Source: Dryococelus australis
Lineage: Eukaryota; Arthropoda; Insecta; Phasmatodea; Phasmatidae
Reading direction: 5' to 3'
NCBI GenBank assembly: GCA_029891345.1
Contig: CM057003.1
Location: 5,870,709-5,934,708, forward strand
Length of the DNA: 64,000 nt
Shown here: positions 35,977 through 48,232 of the stretch, piece by piece
Layout of the letters: each line of letters opens with the position of its first letter
How positions within the stretch are numbered: the first letter of the stretch is position 1
Program-made: the position numbers and the translations under genes
The notes under the pieces: generated by a model
Seen by the model: the letters and a program-made list of their open reading frames with translations, nothing else
Databases searched by the model: none
Told to the model about the DNA's origin: nothing

Positions 35977-36814
35977 TACTCAAACCTACACATGAATTGT
36001 TTCGTAGTTTATGTCGCGAACCATTGAGAGAAAAAAAAAAGGTAAATCGCAATTTTTCTCAAAGATTCTGTTTACGTAACGTGAAAAGTATTAGATTTAT
36101 AGCCGGAAATTTTTATTTATGAGATAGGTACATTGCAACCAAAGTTGTCCTTGCCTTTTTTACTAAGGAACGAGGAGTGATTTACAGTCATGCTTGTTTT
36201 AGCTTCTTCATGACATTTTCAAATCCTTCATGTACAAGCAGACGTCTAGTTATTGTAATATACGCTTCGCGGGGCGTAACCTGTCCCTGGGAGAGCTGTT
36301 TAGCACTTTCATCCCAGTTTCCCTCTTCATTAGGGATAAAATACGTGGGGTAATGTATCACTAACTTCTCAGAACTTGATCCGTAGCACGAACGAAGGAA
36401 GTTGCTAGCCAGCTTCCCACGACCAGGCAGACTATCACAGTCTATCGTTATCCTTGTGAAGTTTGCGACAAGCGGTTCGTAAAAATAAATTATTCATAAA
36501 AATACTCTGCAAACTTCTTAACAAGTCAACTTCCAACTATAAAGCTGCCCTGGCTCTACAGCCCATCGGATATAGTTCATAATAATTCAAGGATTATTAG
36601 TAGTTACCTACGGGCAAATTATTCGTTCGAAGTGTGCTGAAGATTATTACTTGGCAATTTTCTTTCCGTTACATTTAATGTGTAATTTCAACACCTGTAG
36701 GCCACGTCTGTAATTGCCAGAGCATATATTTGTTTATGTTTGCAATATTTATAAAGGGTATATTTTCTCCGATAAAATTACTTGTTTTTTAATACCTTAT
36801 TTGATTGCAAAATT

Positions 36815-36882
36815 ATTCTCTCTTTCTATTTATTTTTCTTTCTCTTTTTTTCTCTCTCTTATCTCTCCGTTTTTTTCTATCA
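36815..36882. repeat. CT-rich low-complexity tract
   Basis: A pyrimidine-rich run of TTTCTCTC-type repeats. Confidence 0.8.
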
Positions 36883-37158
36883 AAGGATCTAATCACTTAG
36901 GCAGAATCACATCGTCTTTGTGTCTTAACTGTTGTTCCATGATAATTACCGAGAGTTGCTGATTACGGAAACTTTACGTTTAAGTAGTCTGCTGCATATT
37001 TATTCACTGTAATTTAACTAGCTATTATGGAATAGTTAAAAAGGAATTATAATTTTAATCTTATATTTGGTTAGTTATGACATAATTAAACGGTTATAGT
37101 AGAAATGAAATGTGTGTAGTATAGCGATATATAAAGAGCTACATCTGAGAAGTTCCCA

Positions 37159-37434
37159 TTCAACCCTCCCGAACTCGCTTTAATTTATGGTCGTAGGTGT
37201 AGTAAACAGAAAATGTTACAATGCGTGGTGTACTTATGTCGACACAACAATTATTTCGTTGTCACAGCCAATGAGCTGTCGACTAGATGTTCGGATACAG
37301 TAATGTGAACTAATTTTGACCAAGACCCACAGGTAAGATCATTGGTCATTGAGCTTCGCAGTGTGCAGTTCTGACCAAATATTACACACATGCGTAAGGT
37401 ACAAAATTGTATACACTGGATCTGAATGTATTAA
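37159..37434 (+). mobile_element. TTAA-family MITE, intact-length copy
   Basis: It begins AACCCTCCCGAAC and ends GGATCTGAATGTATTAA. The interior blocks GTCGACACAAC and CACAGCCAATGAGCTGT are shared with the other copies. No internal expansion. Confidence 0.75.
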
Positions 37435-38159
37435 ACAAGTGTACAAGGTTTTGTTGGACCACCTGTTCCAAAATAAAAATACGAGTTCTTTAAGTTCCTA
37501 GAGATTGATAACATTAGCATCCCATGATCAAATGAACGTGGTTGGCTAGCTAACTGGCAGTAATAAAAAAAATGCCGGGGAAAAATGCGCAAACAAAGTA
37601 AGATAGTAGTAGAAGGGGCGTGTTCGTCCTATCCCAAAGGGGATGACGCATTTATTAATCGGATTAACCCTTTGATATCAAATTGATTGGAAGGATTAAA
37701 TTGAAAGGGTTAAATTTCATTCCGATTTTAATATGATCAAAAATTCTTAATCCGATCGAAAATGTCTTAAACCGATCTAAATCCGATTAATTTTTTTACT
37801 GGATTTTGTGTGTGTTTGGTGAAAGAGTGTACCAAGTGTCAGTTTGATTACTTTCTTTCTTTTCATTGGGGAGGAGCTCTGGTACGTCTTCACCCTCTGA
37901 GCTCTGGCACTTGATGAGGTGCGGCGTGTTGGGGATGGGGTATGTATATGGTGAGTTATGTGCAAGAGTGGCATAAGTGCAAATTTTATTGGATTGGTAG
38001 TATATTGCTCATAGGAGGTGTTGGTAGATAGGCGACTTTGAAAGATGCGATTTACGTCTTAGTAGTGGCTAACGATTTAATGGATGACTTTCAGAATGCA
38101 ATTAAATGTTAGAGAATTTCAGAGTGGTTAAACAATTTCTACGTATGAATAAATTACAC

Positions 38160-38391
38160 ACATCGAATCGCAAATTTGGTATTTTTTAATATATCGAATT
38201 GTAAAGCCGAGCAGATTTATTAAATATTTACTTTCCTAATAATTTCACTGTTTCAGTTGACCGACGGATGAATAAAGTGACGAGTCTCGTGACAATGATA
38301 ATTTTACATATGGCTGAAGAATACACAAAGTGAATACAAGTAGATCATTAGCAGGGCTTTCAAAAGTGCTTATTTTACCGTGAACAGTTTA
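38160..38391 (+). mobile_element. TAGGCTG-family MITE, copy 10 (right half)
   Basis: The right half matches the long form and ends ACCGTGAACAGTTTA followed by TA. The left half is absent. Confidence 0.7.
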
Positions 38392-38927
38392 TACCAGGAC
38401 GGTAAAGGAGATGTAACGATTGCAAGGTTATTCATTCCGACACTGTAACTCCGTTACTAATAAAACGATTGAGATAAACGTGGCCTCGTTCGACCGGATG
38501 TACCACTGAGATGCGAGTATCGCCCTGATTTGGCGTCTGACCTGCGCGAGGTGAGGGTGGGGGCCCGCGGCGACTGGTGTACGATTTTGTCGGGCGTGTG
38601 CGAAAATTTCCGTACAGTATTTCTCACTATTCCGATGTTCTAGTGCACGTATGGTGATGCCACGTAATATCTCGTTTATATATATATATATGTCGATTAA
38701 ATTCACTAAAAACATGTCCCTATAAATATTACCAACTTATGCAGACGTATAAGTCACGTAAACCCCACAGCTGCGACTCGGCACAGCCACCCGCCCGATT
38801 ATTAAAAAGCCCATATTCAGTTATAAAATTAACTTTAGACATATATATCATCAGCCAGTTCAATCATGAAATGATGTGGCCTCTTATAGTTAGGAATTCA
38901 GGTAGAATTTCAATAGTCTTCTCCAGG

Positions 38928-39667
38928 TAGAACGGTCTTGGGCGATTTTCTGTCAGTTAACTCCAGCAACCCTGCGTATGTCTTTGTCCCAACTGTCTGG
39001 TCTTCTTCCTCTTGATCTCCGATGATTTATTGGTCTCCATTCCAACACCGTTTTTGTCCATCTTTTATCCCAGCTACAGAGCCGGCTCATTGCTACTTCA
39101 AGGTGGCTGTCCTCTCCAAGATGGCTTTGACTTTACTAACTGATTTGATGGCTGTTGTTTTTTTCTTGTCTTTTCTAGTAAAACCCAGCATTGACCTTTC
39201 CATAGCTCTTTGGGCTGTTCTAAGTTTTCCTTTTGTAAATTCATTGTGTCCAGGTCTCACAGCCGTGAGTCAGCACTGGACGAATGCACTGGTCGTAAAC
39301 TGTTTTCTTTAGATTTATGGGCATATTTGATTTGAGAATAATAGCATGTTTTCCAAATGCTTGCCATCCCAGCTTGAAGCGTTGGAAAATTACTGGTCCT
39401 ACATCTCCTTCCATATTTACAAGCTGGCCTAGATAAACGTACTCACTGATGTTTTCTAAAGATATATTATTTATATTTATATTTATATTTATATTCCCCT
39501 CTGTGACCCATTAATTGGACATAACTATTGTTTTTGACAGATTTATGCTCAGGCCAACTGTTTTACACTTCGAGGAAAGATCATAAACCAAGGTTTGGAG
39601 TTCCTGAATGTCGTTGGCACTTTCATCTGCGAATCTCAAGTTACTAAATCTTATACCATTGATTATA
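38928..39667 (-). pseudogene. RTE-like non-LTR retrotransposon reverse transcriptase remnant
   Basis: Read on the - strand from 39667, the sequence gives NGIRFSNLRFADE, then a long stretch with LSINLSKT, later ISEYVYLGQLV and FQRFKLGWQAFGK, and then LTHGCETW. These are blocks of a LINE reverse transcriptase, with FADE in place of the catalytic F/YADD. Several stops and frameshifts separate the blocks, and both the 5' half and the endonuclease are missing. The RTE-type assignment is from memory of the C-terminal motifs. A (TTTATA)n tract at 39466-39497 interrupts it. Confidence 0.75.
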
Positions 39668-39967
39668 TATAGATACAAACTTACTCGTGCCCTTCGTGTA
39701 CTTTCCCGGGAAGCTGAGAAGGTGTTGCTTTGGTATTACATTCTAAATTAAACCTTAAGTTGCATTTTAATTTAAGTTCGCACACACTCGCTTTATCCGG
39801 CATTGTTGTACATAAACCTGTGATGCGAAGTCAGAAACTTATATGAGTGGCTGTACATACATACGGGCACATCTTTCAAGTAGTAAACACTTAACATGAG
39901 AGCAGACGGTATTCAACGAAGTTTGTTTTTCATTATAAGCGTAAACAGTCACCCTTTCCCGCTAGGA

Positions 39968-40033
39968 AAGTATAACTAATCTAGTTGCAATTCCTCGTTG
40001 CTTCGAGGAATTGCAACTAGATTAGTTATACTT
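39968..40033. repeat. perfect hairpin (30-bp arms, 6-nt loop)
   Basis: The arm from 39968 (AAGTATAACTAATCTAGTTG, then CAATTCCTCG) is matched base for base by 40004-40033 around the loop TTGCTT. Flanking CCCGCT...AGTGGG blocks extend the stem imperfectly. It lies in the sense strand of the channel intron. Confidence 0.93.
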
Positions 40034-40380
40034 CTGGGAAGCTTCTTCCAGTGGGCGAAGATAATTAAGTTTTTCATCCAGAGGGTTTGGACTAGTTACT
40101 GAGACAGCCATCTCGATGTGAGAACTAAAGCAGCATGTTTCTAAAGCTTTCGCCAATCAGCGTCTGGCATCCTACTTGTCAGCCGACAGCAGCACGCAAC
40201 AGCCAATCAGACATCATTATGCCTCGTTACAGTGCTTCGCGTGGCCAATCAGCGAATGCGCATGCCCACATCGAAGGAACTGACACTACATCTCATATTT
40301 GTGTACTTCTGTTTTGCGGCCGGGAACTAAGACAGGAACCTTTCGCCAACCAGCCAGCCATCCTAATTATAACCTTTTTA

Positions 40381-40715
40381 CAGTAAACTTATCTTTTTTT
40401 AAAGCACTACCTAAGATCTGTTTGTATGCACATTGTGTATTATTCCAACATCACAATGGGCCTGATCACTTTATTCTTGCGTCGGTCAAGTATAACTGTG
40501 AAATTATCAGAAAAGTAAATATTTTGCAAATTTGTTGACAAATGGTACCAAACAATTCTAATTCAAAGTTACGACATGCAATCACTTTCCCTCGTTCGTC
40601 GCCAAATTAACTGGCCGCATGCTAGTCATTGTGGCCGTTAAACTACGTGCAGGTAGGGGCAGTGATATTTTTCAAAAGTTGATTTCAAAAGTTCTCGATT
40701 AATGTGATCAGCCTA
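40381..40715 (-). mobile_element. TAGGCTG-family MITE, copy 11 (eroded)
   Basis: Reverse orientation; recognisable from CACTACCTAAGATCTG to TGTGATCAGCCTA. The left end is degraded and part of the interior is deleted. Confidence 0.65.
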
Positions 40716-40911
40716 CTCTAAATAAGTCTCCTGGACCAGGGTAAACGTAAGACTTCTATTCACTCGACACATGAACCATCGCTGAAGCATTAAGCGACGC
40801 ATTTACTGTAAACCTAAATTTCGCTGGCAGTGCTAGATATTTTTCGATGACGCCCGTTTTCAAGGAGATACATTTGTTAAAGCGTAAAGCATAAAGCCTT
40901 AATGTGAATAC

Positions 40912-41030
40912 GTGAATTTTACTTCCCCCCTCCCCGGTTTCTCACGGCCTTTCATTCCGGCGCTGCTCCAAACTAACCTCGCTTCACCCTCATCGGCTCT
41001 CAAGACCGCGATGTTAGGGCCGCCGTTTTT
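40912..41030 (+). mobile_element. SINE family B, 3' fragment
   Basis: Only the 3' part remains: CATTCCGGCGCTGCTCC through CATCGGCTCTCAAGACC to AGGGCCGCC, followed by a T run. Confidence 0.75.
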
Positions 41031-41918
41031 TTTTTTCCCAGTGCACAGAAATTTTTACCATGGATACTGTTTTTCTAACCTAGTACGCCACGTAACTCTC
41101 ACAGCAACGCTGTGGTGGACACAGAATTAATTACACGCTCGTAGAATCACTCAAAGCTCACAACTGTTTGTAAACTTGACCAGTGCGAAGCAGCTTGCTG
41201 AATACATTGTGAACGTGTTGGTGCAGTTCTCGGAAAGCTGGTTATTGAGAACACCGCAACCCGTAGAGCTTTATTGGGGTTCCCCACTGTCGTGGCTCGT
41301 GCAGAAGCAAAACAATGAGAGCGGCGGCGATCCCTTTGAAGTGTGCTCGCCCAGCCACTATTCGCTGTAACAAACGAACCTGGCGCCTGGTTGGCTTACG
41401 AAGATTCCCTATTGGTCCGGATAGCAGGGATGCGGCAAGATTGCTCGGGTCTCAGACCACCGGGTTCGGGTCCCCTAATATTTGAGAAAAAAAGTGACAT
41501 AAGCAAACTTAACAAAAAAAAAATATCAGTTGTGTTTCCTTAACTGCTACCGCTGCCATAGTGCCGTGAGCAGAACAATACAGAACATTTTAGGTATAAA
41601 ACATTTGATGCCAAGGTTTATTATCCGTCGTGCTCCGTAGTAAGTTGGCTCGGCCGTGACGTCATTAAATGTCTGCCTTCCCTTCTCGCATGAACGGAAT
41701 ACGTTATCACACCTATTGGCATGGCCACTCAGTGATCTAGAGAAAGAATCATGGTCCAGATACTTATAATATTCTATCTTACATTGCAGCAAATATCATC
41801 ACTTATCTATCACCATACCAAAAAATACGAATTTTGTTTTTGTTCTTTTGCAACCTATTTCAGAGGTATGTAGGCGTTCGAAGTCAACGCTTAAAGTCCT
41901 GTGTGCTGAGACCTTTTC

Positions 41919-42346
41919 TGTGAAATAGTTGTTTGCGCGTAAACGCGTTTTTGCGGCAAATAGAAGTTCTGCAAATATGACTTTTTTTCAGAAAAGATAA
42001 AAAGACAATTATCTATGTCCCTATTTTTAAAATTGTTTTATATTAAGTGTATTCTTAGAGAAAAAAATCCGGCTAAATGGTCAAATATCGCATTTTTAAA
42101 CCTTGCCTATCCAGTTTCCTTAAGCGGCAAGAGAAAAGTACAAAGATACTGACATAGTTTAATCTGTGGGCTTTCATCGCGTTTAATTTAAAAAAAACCC
42201 TATGCTACAGATCTAATTTGCAGAGTACAGTGTTACGACGGAAACACTACACGCCCTGCGCGTAGGGGCGATGAGGCGCTAGGCGTGCGTGTAACTGTCG
42301 CCCGTATCGCTCCCTCGCTTCTTGACCTTGTACGCGCAGCTACATA
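41919..42346 (-). repeat. dispersed repeat, pair member 2
   Basis: Reverse-complement partner of 29950-30372 (contains GTTGTTTGCGCG and CTCCCTCGCTTCTTGACCTT). The two copies lie inverted, about 11.5 kb apart, in the same intron or flanking the S1 exon. Confidence 0.7.
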
Positions 42347-44191
42347 GTCCGCTTAAGGACATAGTGACATTTTATTTTCAGAACCCCAATGTTAATACAC
42401 AAAAGTGCTACGAAAGAAGATGATTATTTGTGTGATCTACCGTTTTTAACTTTCAAAGAACAGAGTATCAGTATTTATTTTCTCAGCTACAATAATTGCG
42501 TAGGTGAATTCGCAAAGAAATTTTGATTACAAAATTTCGAGTGATTTTGCAGTTAAAATGTGCCCTGCAATTTAAATTGCGTACGTGGGTGGATTATGAA
42601 CTATAACGATCCATTGTTATATGTGGATCAAAATAAATATTCGTTTATGTTGCAGGGTAAAACAAAAAATCTTTCAGTAGTATTTGTTAGTTCTTTGAGT
42701 TGAAAACACCCTGCTTTATTGAGTCTTATCTACAGGCCTGGATATTGTTTTTATACACAATATTATATATGGCTGCAATTTTTCAAAAGTCCTGTGTATG
42801 GCTAGGTTTCTTAAGAATTTAAGGTATTGACTGATTAAAAGGACTAATATTCATTTCCTTATTAATAATTAAAAACTCCAAAATTTCTACCTTGAGAATA
42901 ATTGCTACCGTATGTTATTTACAACTAATAGTTACATGTCTATCCATCGCCTCACAGAAGGAAACATAATTAAAAACTTAAAACCAGTTTTTATAAATAA
43001 TTTAACATTTATTACATTATTACTAGAATTACACATTTTATATCTAACAGTTCCAGTAATTACAATAAAGCAAGTATCACTTGTTAATTCAGTCCCGCCT
43101 TATTTCAATCCAGATACCACAAGTATCTCCTGTCCGGAACATTCTGGAGAGTCGCGAGCGTTCCAGCACACATGCGCACGCTACTCGTCACCCTCCGCAG
43201 CACTCTCGCACCTCGACCGTCGCTGCCCCACACTCACTTGTCCTCCTTCGTCAAACCTCTCGTCCTCTTCGTCCACCATTCGCCGCAGATGGCAATCATC
43301 CTTCGGACGCCCCGGTATTTATAGCGTCGGCACCATGACAGGAAATTTTAAACCAGGGTGTTGCTTGCATCACCCTGGCTGATGCCAGCACCAAATACTC
43401 CCGGACTCCCAAATACAGCACCCTCTCTCTACTAGTCTTTCATCTCTATTAATAAATCACGAGTTCCAACCTTTGTCTCCTGTAGTATTGCTGTTTAATG
43501 CATGAATTATTTTGAATCCTTTCCTGTCGACTGGGTTTTTACGTTATCTTTGACGATTTTTCTCAGTCTCTTCTAGTTATAGTCTTAACTATAGGTACAC
43601 TCAGGGAGGTAGTCATGGCCCCAATCGCTGGCCATGGCTGCCCAATCCCTCTCTGCCGCGATGCATGTCTCCTTGCATGATTTTCTTCCCTTGTAGGCTT
43701 AAGGGGTTCGCCCTGAGACGCAATATGATCCCGCCCTACCCACCGGGATTCCACTTAACACTTAGTAATAGGGTAATTAGAAAAAAAATCGCCGAGAATA
43801 TTCTATACATGTCGGCCCGCGTGCTGAGGTAGGAGATGACCAGAAAGCTCGCACAATAGCCCGAAACCACTGACCCTTCCAGCAGATTGTGATGGGTTGA
43901 AAAAAAAGGGGGAAGGGACACCTGTTAAGATTATCTGTCAACAATTCCCCCCCCCCTCCCTGGCAAGACTTACTATGTAGCGGGTCCGCCTGCATTATCG
44001 AGAAGGGTTGTCTGGTCAACGCAGGGAGGGGGGAGGTTCTGTGCGTAACTCTATTATCAGATAAGGTTCTTGTATTTTCACAATAAATTACACATACTAA
44101 CCGAATAAATAAATTATGCACTTTTGTTCCACTGTTCCGACTGCTTTTTGTTGCACTATTATTTGTCTCACCTATCGAATCTCCTCTCAAC

Positions 44192-45195
44192 TAAGGCCGT
44201 GTCCGAATTCACCTTAAGTACATACTTGTGCGTACCTGCCCCCGGAAGTGACGTCGTAAGTGCTGTCCGAATTGCAAGTGAAGTATGCAAGTATACAAGT
44301 AAACGAAGTTGTATACTTCTCGCGTACTTGCGGAATATGTGCCGCCATTTTGAGAAACAATCTGTAGGTTACAACTGATTTACAACATTGTTATTTTATT
44401 TAAAATTTAATTGGGCAGCTTTACTAAAGTCTGTCCACGATAAAGTGAACACTTTATAAATGAACCTTAGAAAAAAATCACAGTGCCTGCATGCATATAT
44501 TTTAATGGGCGCACTTAGTGACATTCGCGCCGTAAAGTTGGTAACGATGGATGGAAAGTAGTTCCATATCTTAACGTCCAATAAAAAGTGTTAGGTAACA
44601 ATTTGTGATAACTTAAAATTATTTCTTTCGCTTTCTGTTTTTTAAGTGCATCGAAGCGTAAAAAAGAGCAGATTTTTTAAATATATACTTTTCTAATAAT
44701 TTTGCAGTTTCACTTGGCCGACGCACGAATAAAGTGATGAGGCCCATGACAATGTTAAGGCGGAAGAATACACAACGTGTATACATGTAGATCTTTAGCG
44801 GGGCTTTCAGAAGTGCTCATTTTACCATGAGCAGCCTATACTTCGTAGACATAGAATCTTGAGTTAATAATTATCGCAACACTAACCTTAAAAAAAGTAT
44901 AAACAATAAATTCTTATTAGGTATGTGTTTCTATCCTACAGAACCTAAATAAAAAGAATCTTTCCAAATTGCATGTAATGAAATGTTATTTAATACTTGA
45001 TTTATCCTCTAAAACTTCCGACAAATATCAAATTCAGTCGGAATACATGTACATTTAATCTGGTTAGCTGGCTAATAACAATTAACGAAGCCAACAAGAC
45101 TGCTTGTCGGAATTCATCACGTTTGGTGCCAAAGGTTAGTGAAATATGCAAGGATGCGAGTACGCAAGTACATACCTTAATTCGGACACGGCCTA
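44192..45195. mobile_element. TIR element (AGGCCGTGTCCGAATT ends) interrupted by a MITE
   Basis: The ends TAAGGCCGTGTCCGAATT...AATTCGGACACGGCCTAA form inverted repeats of about 35 bp, continuing into AAGTACATACTTG-like blocks. The TAGGCTG-family MITE at 44427-44838 is nested in it. A related diverged piece (CTCCAAGTATGCACATGCCC) lies directly downstream, 45196-45420. Confidence 0.7.
44427..44838 (+). mobile_element. TAGGCTG-family MITE, copy 12 (nested)
   Basis: 412 bp with TA on both sides (44425-44426, 44839-44840). The left end reads AAGTCTGTCCACG and the right end ...ATGAGCAGCCTA. It sits inside the element at 44192. Confidence 0.82.
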
Positions 45196-45604
45196 AGACT
45201 GCGTTCGAGTTTTCTCCAAGTATGCACATGCCCCCGTTCTTGGCCCCGCCTGTGACGTCACCACGTGTATAATAGTGCTGTCCGAACTCTCAATATAGTG
45301 CACAGAGGCTCTATACTTGGCAAGTACACGAAGTTGCTTACTTGTTGGGCGTACGTGTGTATTTACGGCATTCACCATATCGGTTTCGTTTGTCGTAGTG
45401 ACCGTTTAGAGGTTATAAAGAACGCAAATTGAAAATTTGATTAATTCACTATATATTCATGTATAATATAGTTTAAAAGTTATTTGTTTTGCACGTAACT
45501 ATATAAATTTCAGCTAGGAATTGAAATACGCTCGTGCCTGAAAGCAGTAGTTGCTGCTGTTGCTGCCACAATGGGTGATGAGCGCATCTTGAAGAAGCGA
45601 TGAC

Positions 45605-46015
45605 CAGTCTGTTCGCGCTAAAATGAGCACTTTTGAAAACAAACCCTTGAAAAATGTCACTGCTCCTACCTGCATATGTTTTAACTGGTACACTGACTGG
45701 CATGAGCCCAGTTGAGTTGGCAACCACGGTAGGGAAAGCAGTTCCATGTTTTAACATCAGTTAACAGTGGTAAATATCAAAATTTCGTCTTTTAATTTAT
45801 GTTATTATTTTAATGGACATAAGTGTAATAATCAACACATTATAAAAATATTCAGTCATCTAAAATTATTTACAGTTTCTCTTCACCGCTGCAGGAATAA
45901 AGTGCCCAGGCCCTCGGCGATGTTAATTTTGCATATGGTGGAAAATACGCAATATGCATACAAGTAGATCTTAAGTAAGGCTTTTAAAAGTGTTCAGTTT
46001 ACCGTGAACAACCTG
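45605..46015 (+). mobile_element. TAGGCTG-family MITE, copy 13
   Basis: Left CAGTCTGTTCGCGC, right GTGAACAACCTG followed by TA. Forms a head-to-head pair with the next copy. Confidence 0.78.
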
Positions 46016-46031
46016 TAAGCAAATGTAAGTA

Positions 46032-46444
46032 TTGGCTGTTTACGGTAACATGAACACTTTTGAAAGCCCTGCTTAAGATCGACTTGTATAGACGTTGTGA
46101 ATTCCCCGCCTTAAATGAAAATAACACTGCCATGGATCTCGTCACTTTATTCTTGCGTCGGTGAGATGAAACTTTGACATTATTAAGAAAGCAATTACTT
46201 AACGAATCTGCTAATTTTTACACTTCGGTGCATTAAAAAACAGAAAGCAAAAATAAATTTAAGTTAAAAATGGTTACCTAACACTTTTTAGTCGACGTTA
46301 GGATATGGAACTACTTTCCATCCATCGTTACCAACTTTACTGGTAGAATGTTTCTCAGTGCGCTCATTAAAATATATGCTTGCAGGGGCAGTGACTTTTT
46401 CTAAGGTCAATTTCTAAAGTGCTCGCTTTATCGTGAACAGTCTT
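46032..46444 (-). mobile_element. TAGGCTG-family MITE, copy 14
   Basis: Left TTGGCTGTTTACGG preceded by TA, right ATCGTGAACAGTCTT. It is the opposite orientation to the copy that ends 16 bp upstream, so the two form a long inverted repeat. Confidence 0.78.
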
Positions 46445-47473
46445 TTGCTTAACAAGTATCAACTGACGACGTGGATACGGCCTTAGCATCTCCACAGGAC
46501 TGTAACTAACGAAGATCTATAGATACCACTTCACCACGGGAATTTCGTTTGAAATAGCCCCGCTCTCCTCGGGGCTTTGATGCTCGCTGGCGTCCGAGCA
46601 ACAGCTCGCATCGACGAATCCAGTCAAAGGTTACTCTCGGGGACCTTTAAATAACTGTGCACCGAACCACGTGCGAGGTTGCCACGTGATTCTACCGCAT
46701 AGAACCAACACCACTTACCAATTCTCTCTGCGACGAAGACGCCGTGTTGGCGTGACGGTGCAGTCTGCATCCGCAGACACCCAGGTGCGATAACCTTGAC
46801 CTATTTGCATCACATCGCATTAGAGTTCCTTATCCTTCTGGGCCTGCTACCGAATCCATCGACTCGTAACCTACCTTCGAGATACAATAGTGAGGAAGCT
46901 CAAGTTCTCAAATACATTAAGTATATACAAAGCTTTAGAAACATTCAATTATAATTGCGAGAATTGTAATTTAGGCTAAGTAAAAATTATATTTCGTTCT
47001 GCAAGAAGTTGAAAAAATACTAGAGGGGTAGTTGTAACAACTTTTAAATTAGGTTTATTATTTTTTAACGTTGTCAGTAACCCATGTAATGATACGGCCT
47101 ATAGGCTACATGTATAACCTTAGGCCTAGACACATGCATTGAATACAGTCAACTTCCCTCCTACGATTTCCTTTCGTGCCTGCAGTAGGTATCAATTTTC
47201 TTTAAAAAAAAATGGTGTATAATAAAACAAATGTAATCCTTTTGGAGGTTAGTCATAGCCCATAAACCCTCAGTAATCTTCGGAATGAGTGTCATCCCCA
47301 GAAATGCTGATTTGTGTAACATCTTCAGCATTGTACTTTACCTTTGTAGCATTAAAAATGTTCTTTCAGATCCCCCAGCAAGTGCTAACTCTGCAAGCGA
47401 AACATTTTTTACATAAAAAAACAAATGGGAAATTATAAATCACATTAATCTGTCATTTCCAGGTAAGACTTTT

Positions 47474-48232
47474 TAAGTAGGTATCGTAGTATATTTTAAG
47501 TAGGTATCGTAGTATATTTTATGTAGGTATCGTAGTATATTTTTAAGTAGGTATCGTAGTATATTTTATGTAGGTATCGTAGTATATTTTTAAGTAGGTA
47601 TCGTAGTATATTTTTAAGTAGGTATCGTAGTATATTTTTAAGTAGGTATAGTAGTAATATTTTAAGTAGGTATCGTAGTATATTTTAAGTAGGTATCGTA
47701 GTATATTTTAAGTAGGTATCGTAGTATATTTTATGTAGGTATCGTAGTATATTTTAAGTAGGTATCGTAGTATATTTTATGTAGGTATCGTAGTATATTT
47801 TTAAGTAGGTATCGTAGTATATTTTTAAGTAGGTATCGTAGTATATTTTTAAGTAGGTATCGTAGTATATTTTTAAGTAGGTATAGTAGTATATTTTAAG
47901 TAGGTATCGTAGTATATTTTAAGTAGGTATCGTAGTATATTTTATGTAGGTATCGTAGTATATTTTAAGTAGGTATCGTAGTATATTTTATGTAGGTATC
48001 GTAGTATATTTTAAGTAGGTATCGTAGTATATTTTAAGTAGGTATCGTAGTATATTTTAAGTAGGTATCGTAGTATATTTTAAGTAGGTATCGTAGTATA
48101 TGTTATGTAGGTATCGTAGTATATTTTTAAGTAGGTATCGTAGTATATTTTTAATTTTGAAGTAGGTATCGTAGTATATTTTTAAGTAGGTATCGTAGTA
48201 TATTTTTAAGTAGGTATCGTAGTATATTTTAT
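47474..48232. repeat. 22-23-bp minisatellite, about 32 units
   Basis: The unit GTAGGTATCGTAGTATATTT plus a short linker is repeated about 32 times. Linkers come in three kinds (TTTTAAG, TTTTATG, TTTTTAAG), and the linker order is itself repeated about every ten units. A GTATAG variant of the core occurs twice, about ten units apart, marking the same higher-order block. Confidence 0.95.

Noticed and set aside
41420..41480. tRNA-like B box (CCGGGTTCGGGTCCCC)
   Set aside because: No A box or closing acceptor stem nearby.
43080..43480. Possible solo LTR (TATTTATAG then AATAAA)
   Set aside because: The motif order is suggestive, but the ends and a target duplication could not be found.
47474..48232. 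CRISPR-like regular repeats
   Set aside because: The units are directly tandem with linkers of a few bases and no unique spacers, in an insect genome; this is a minisatellite.
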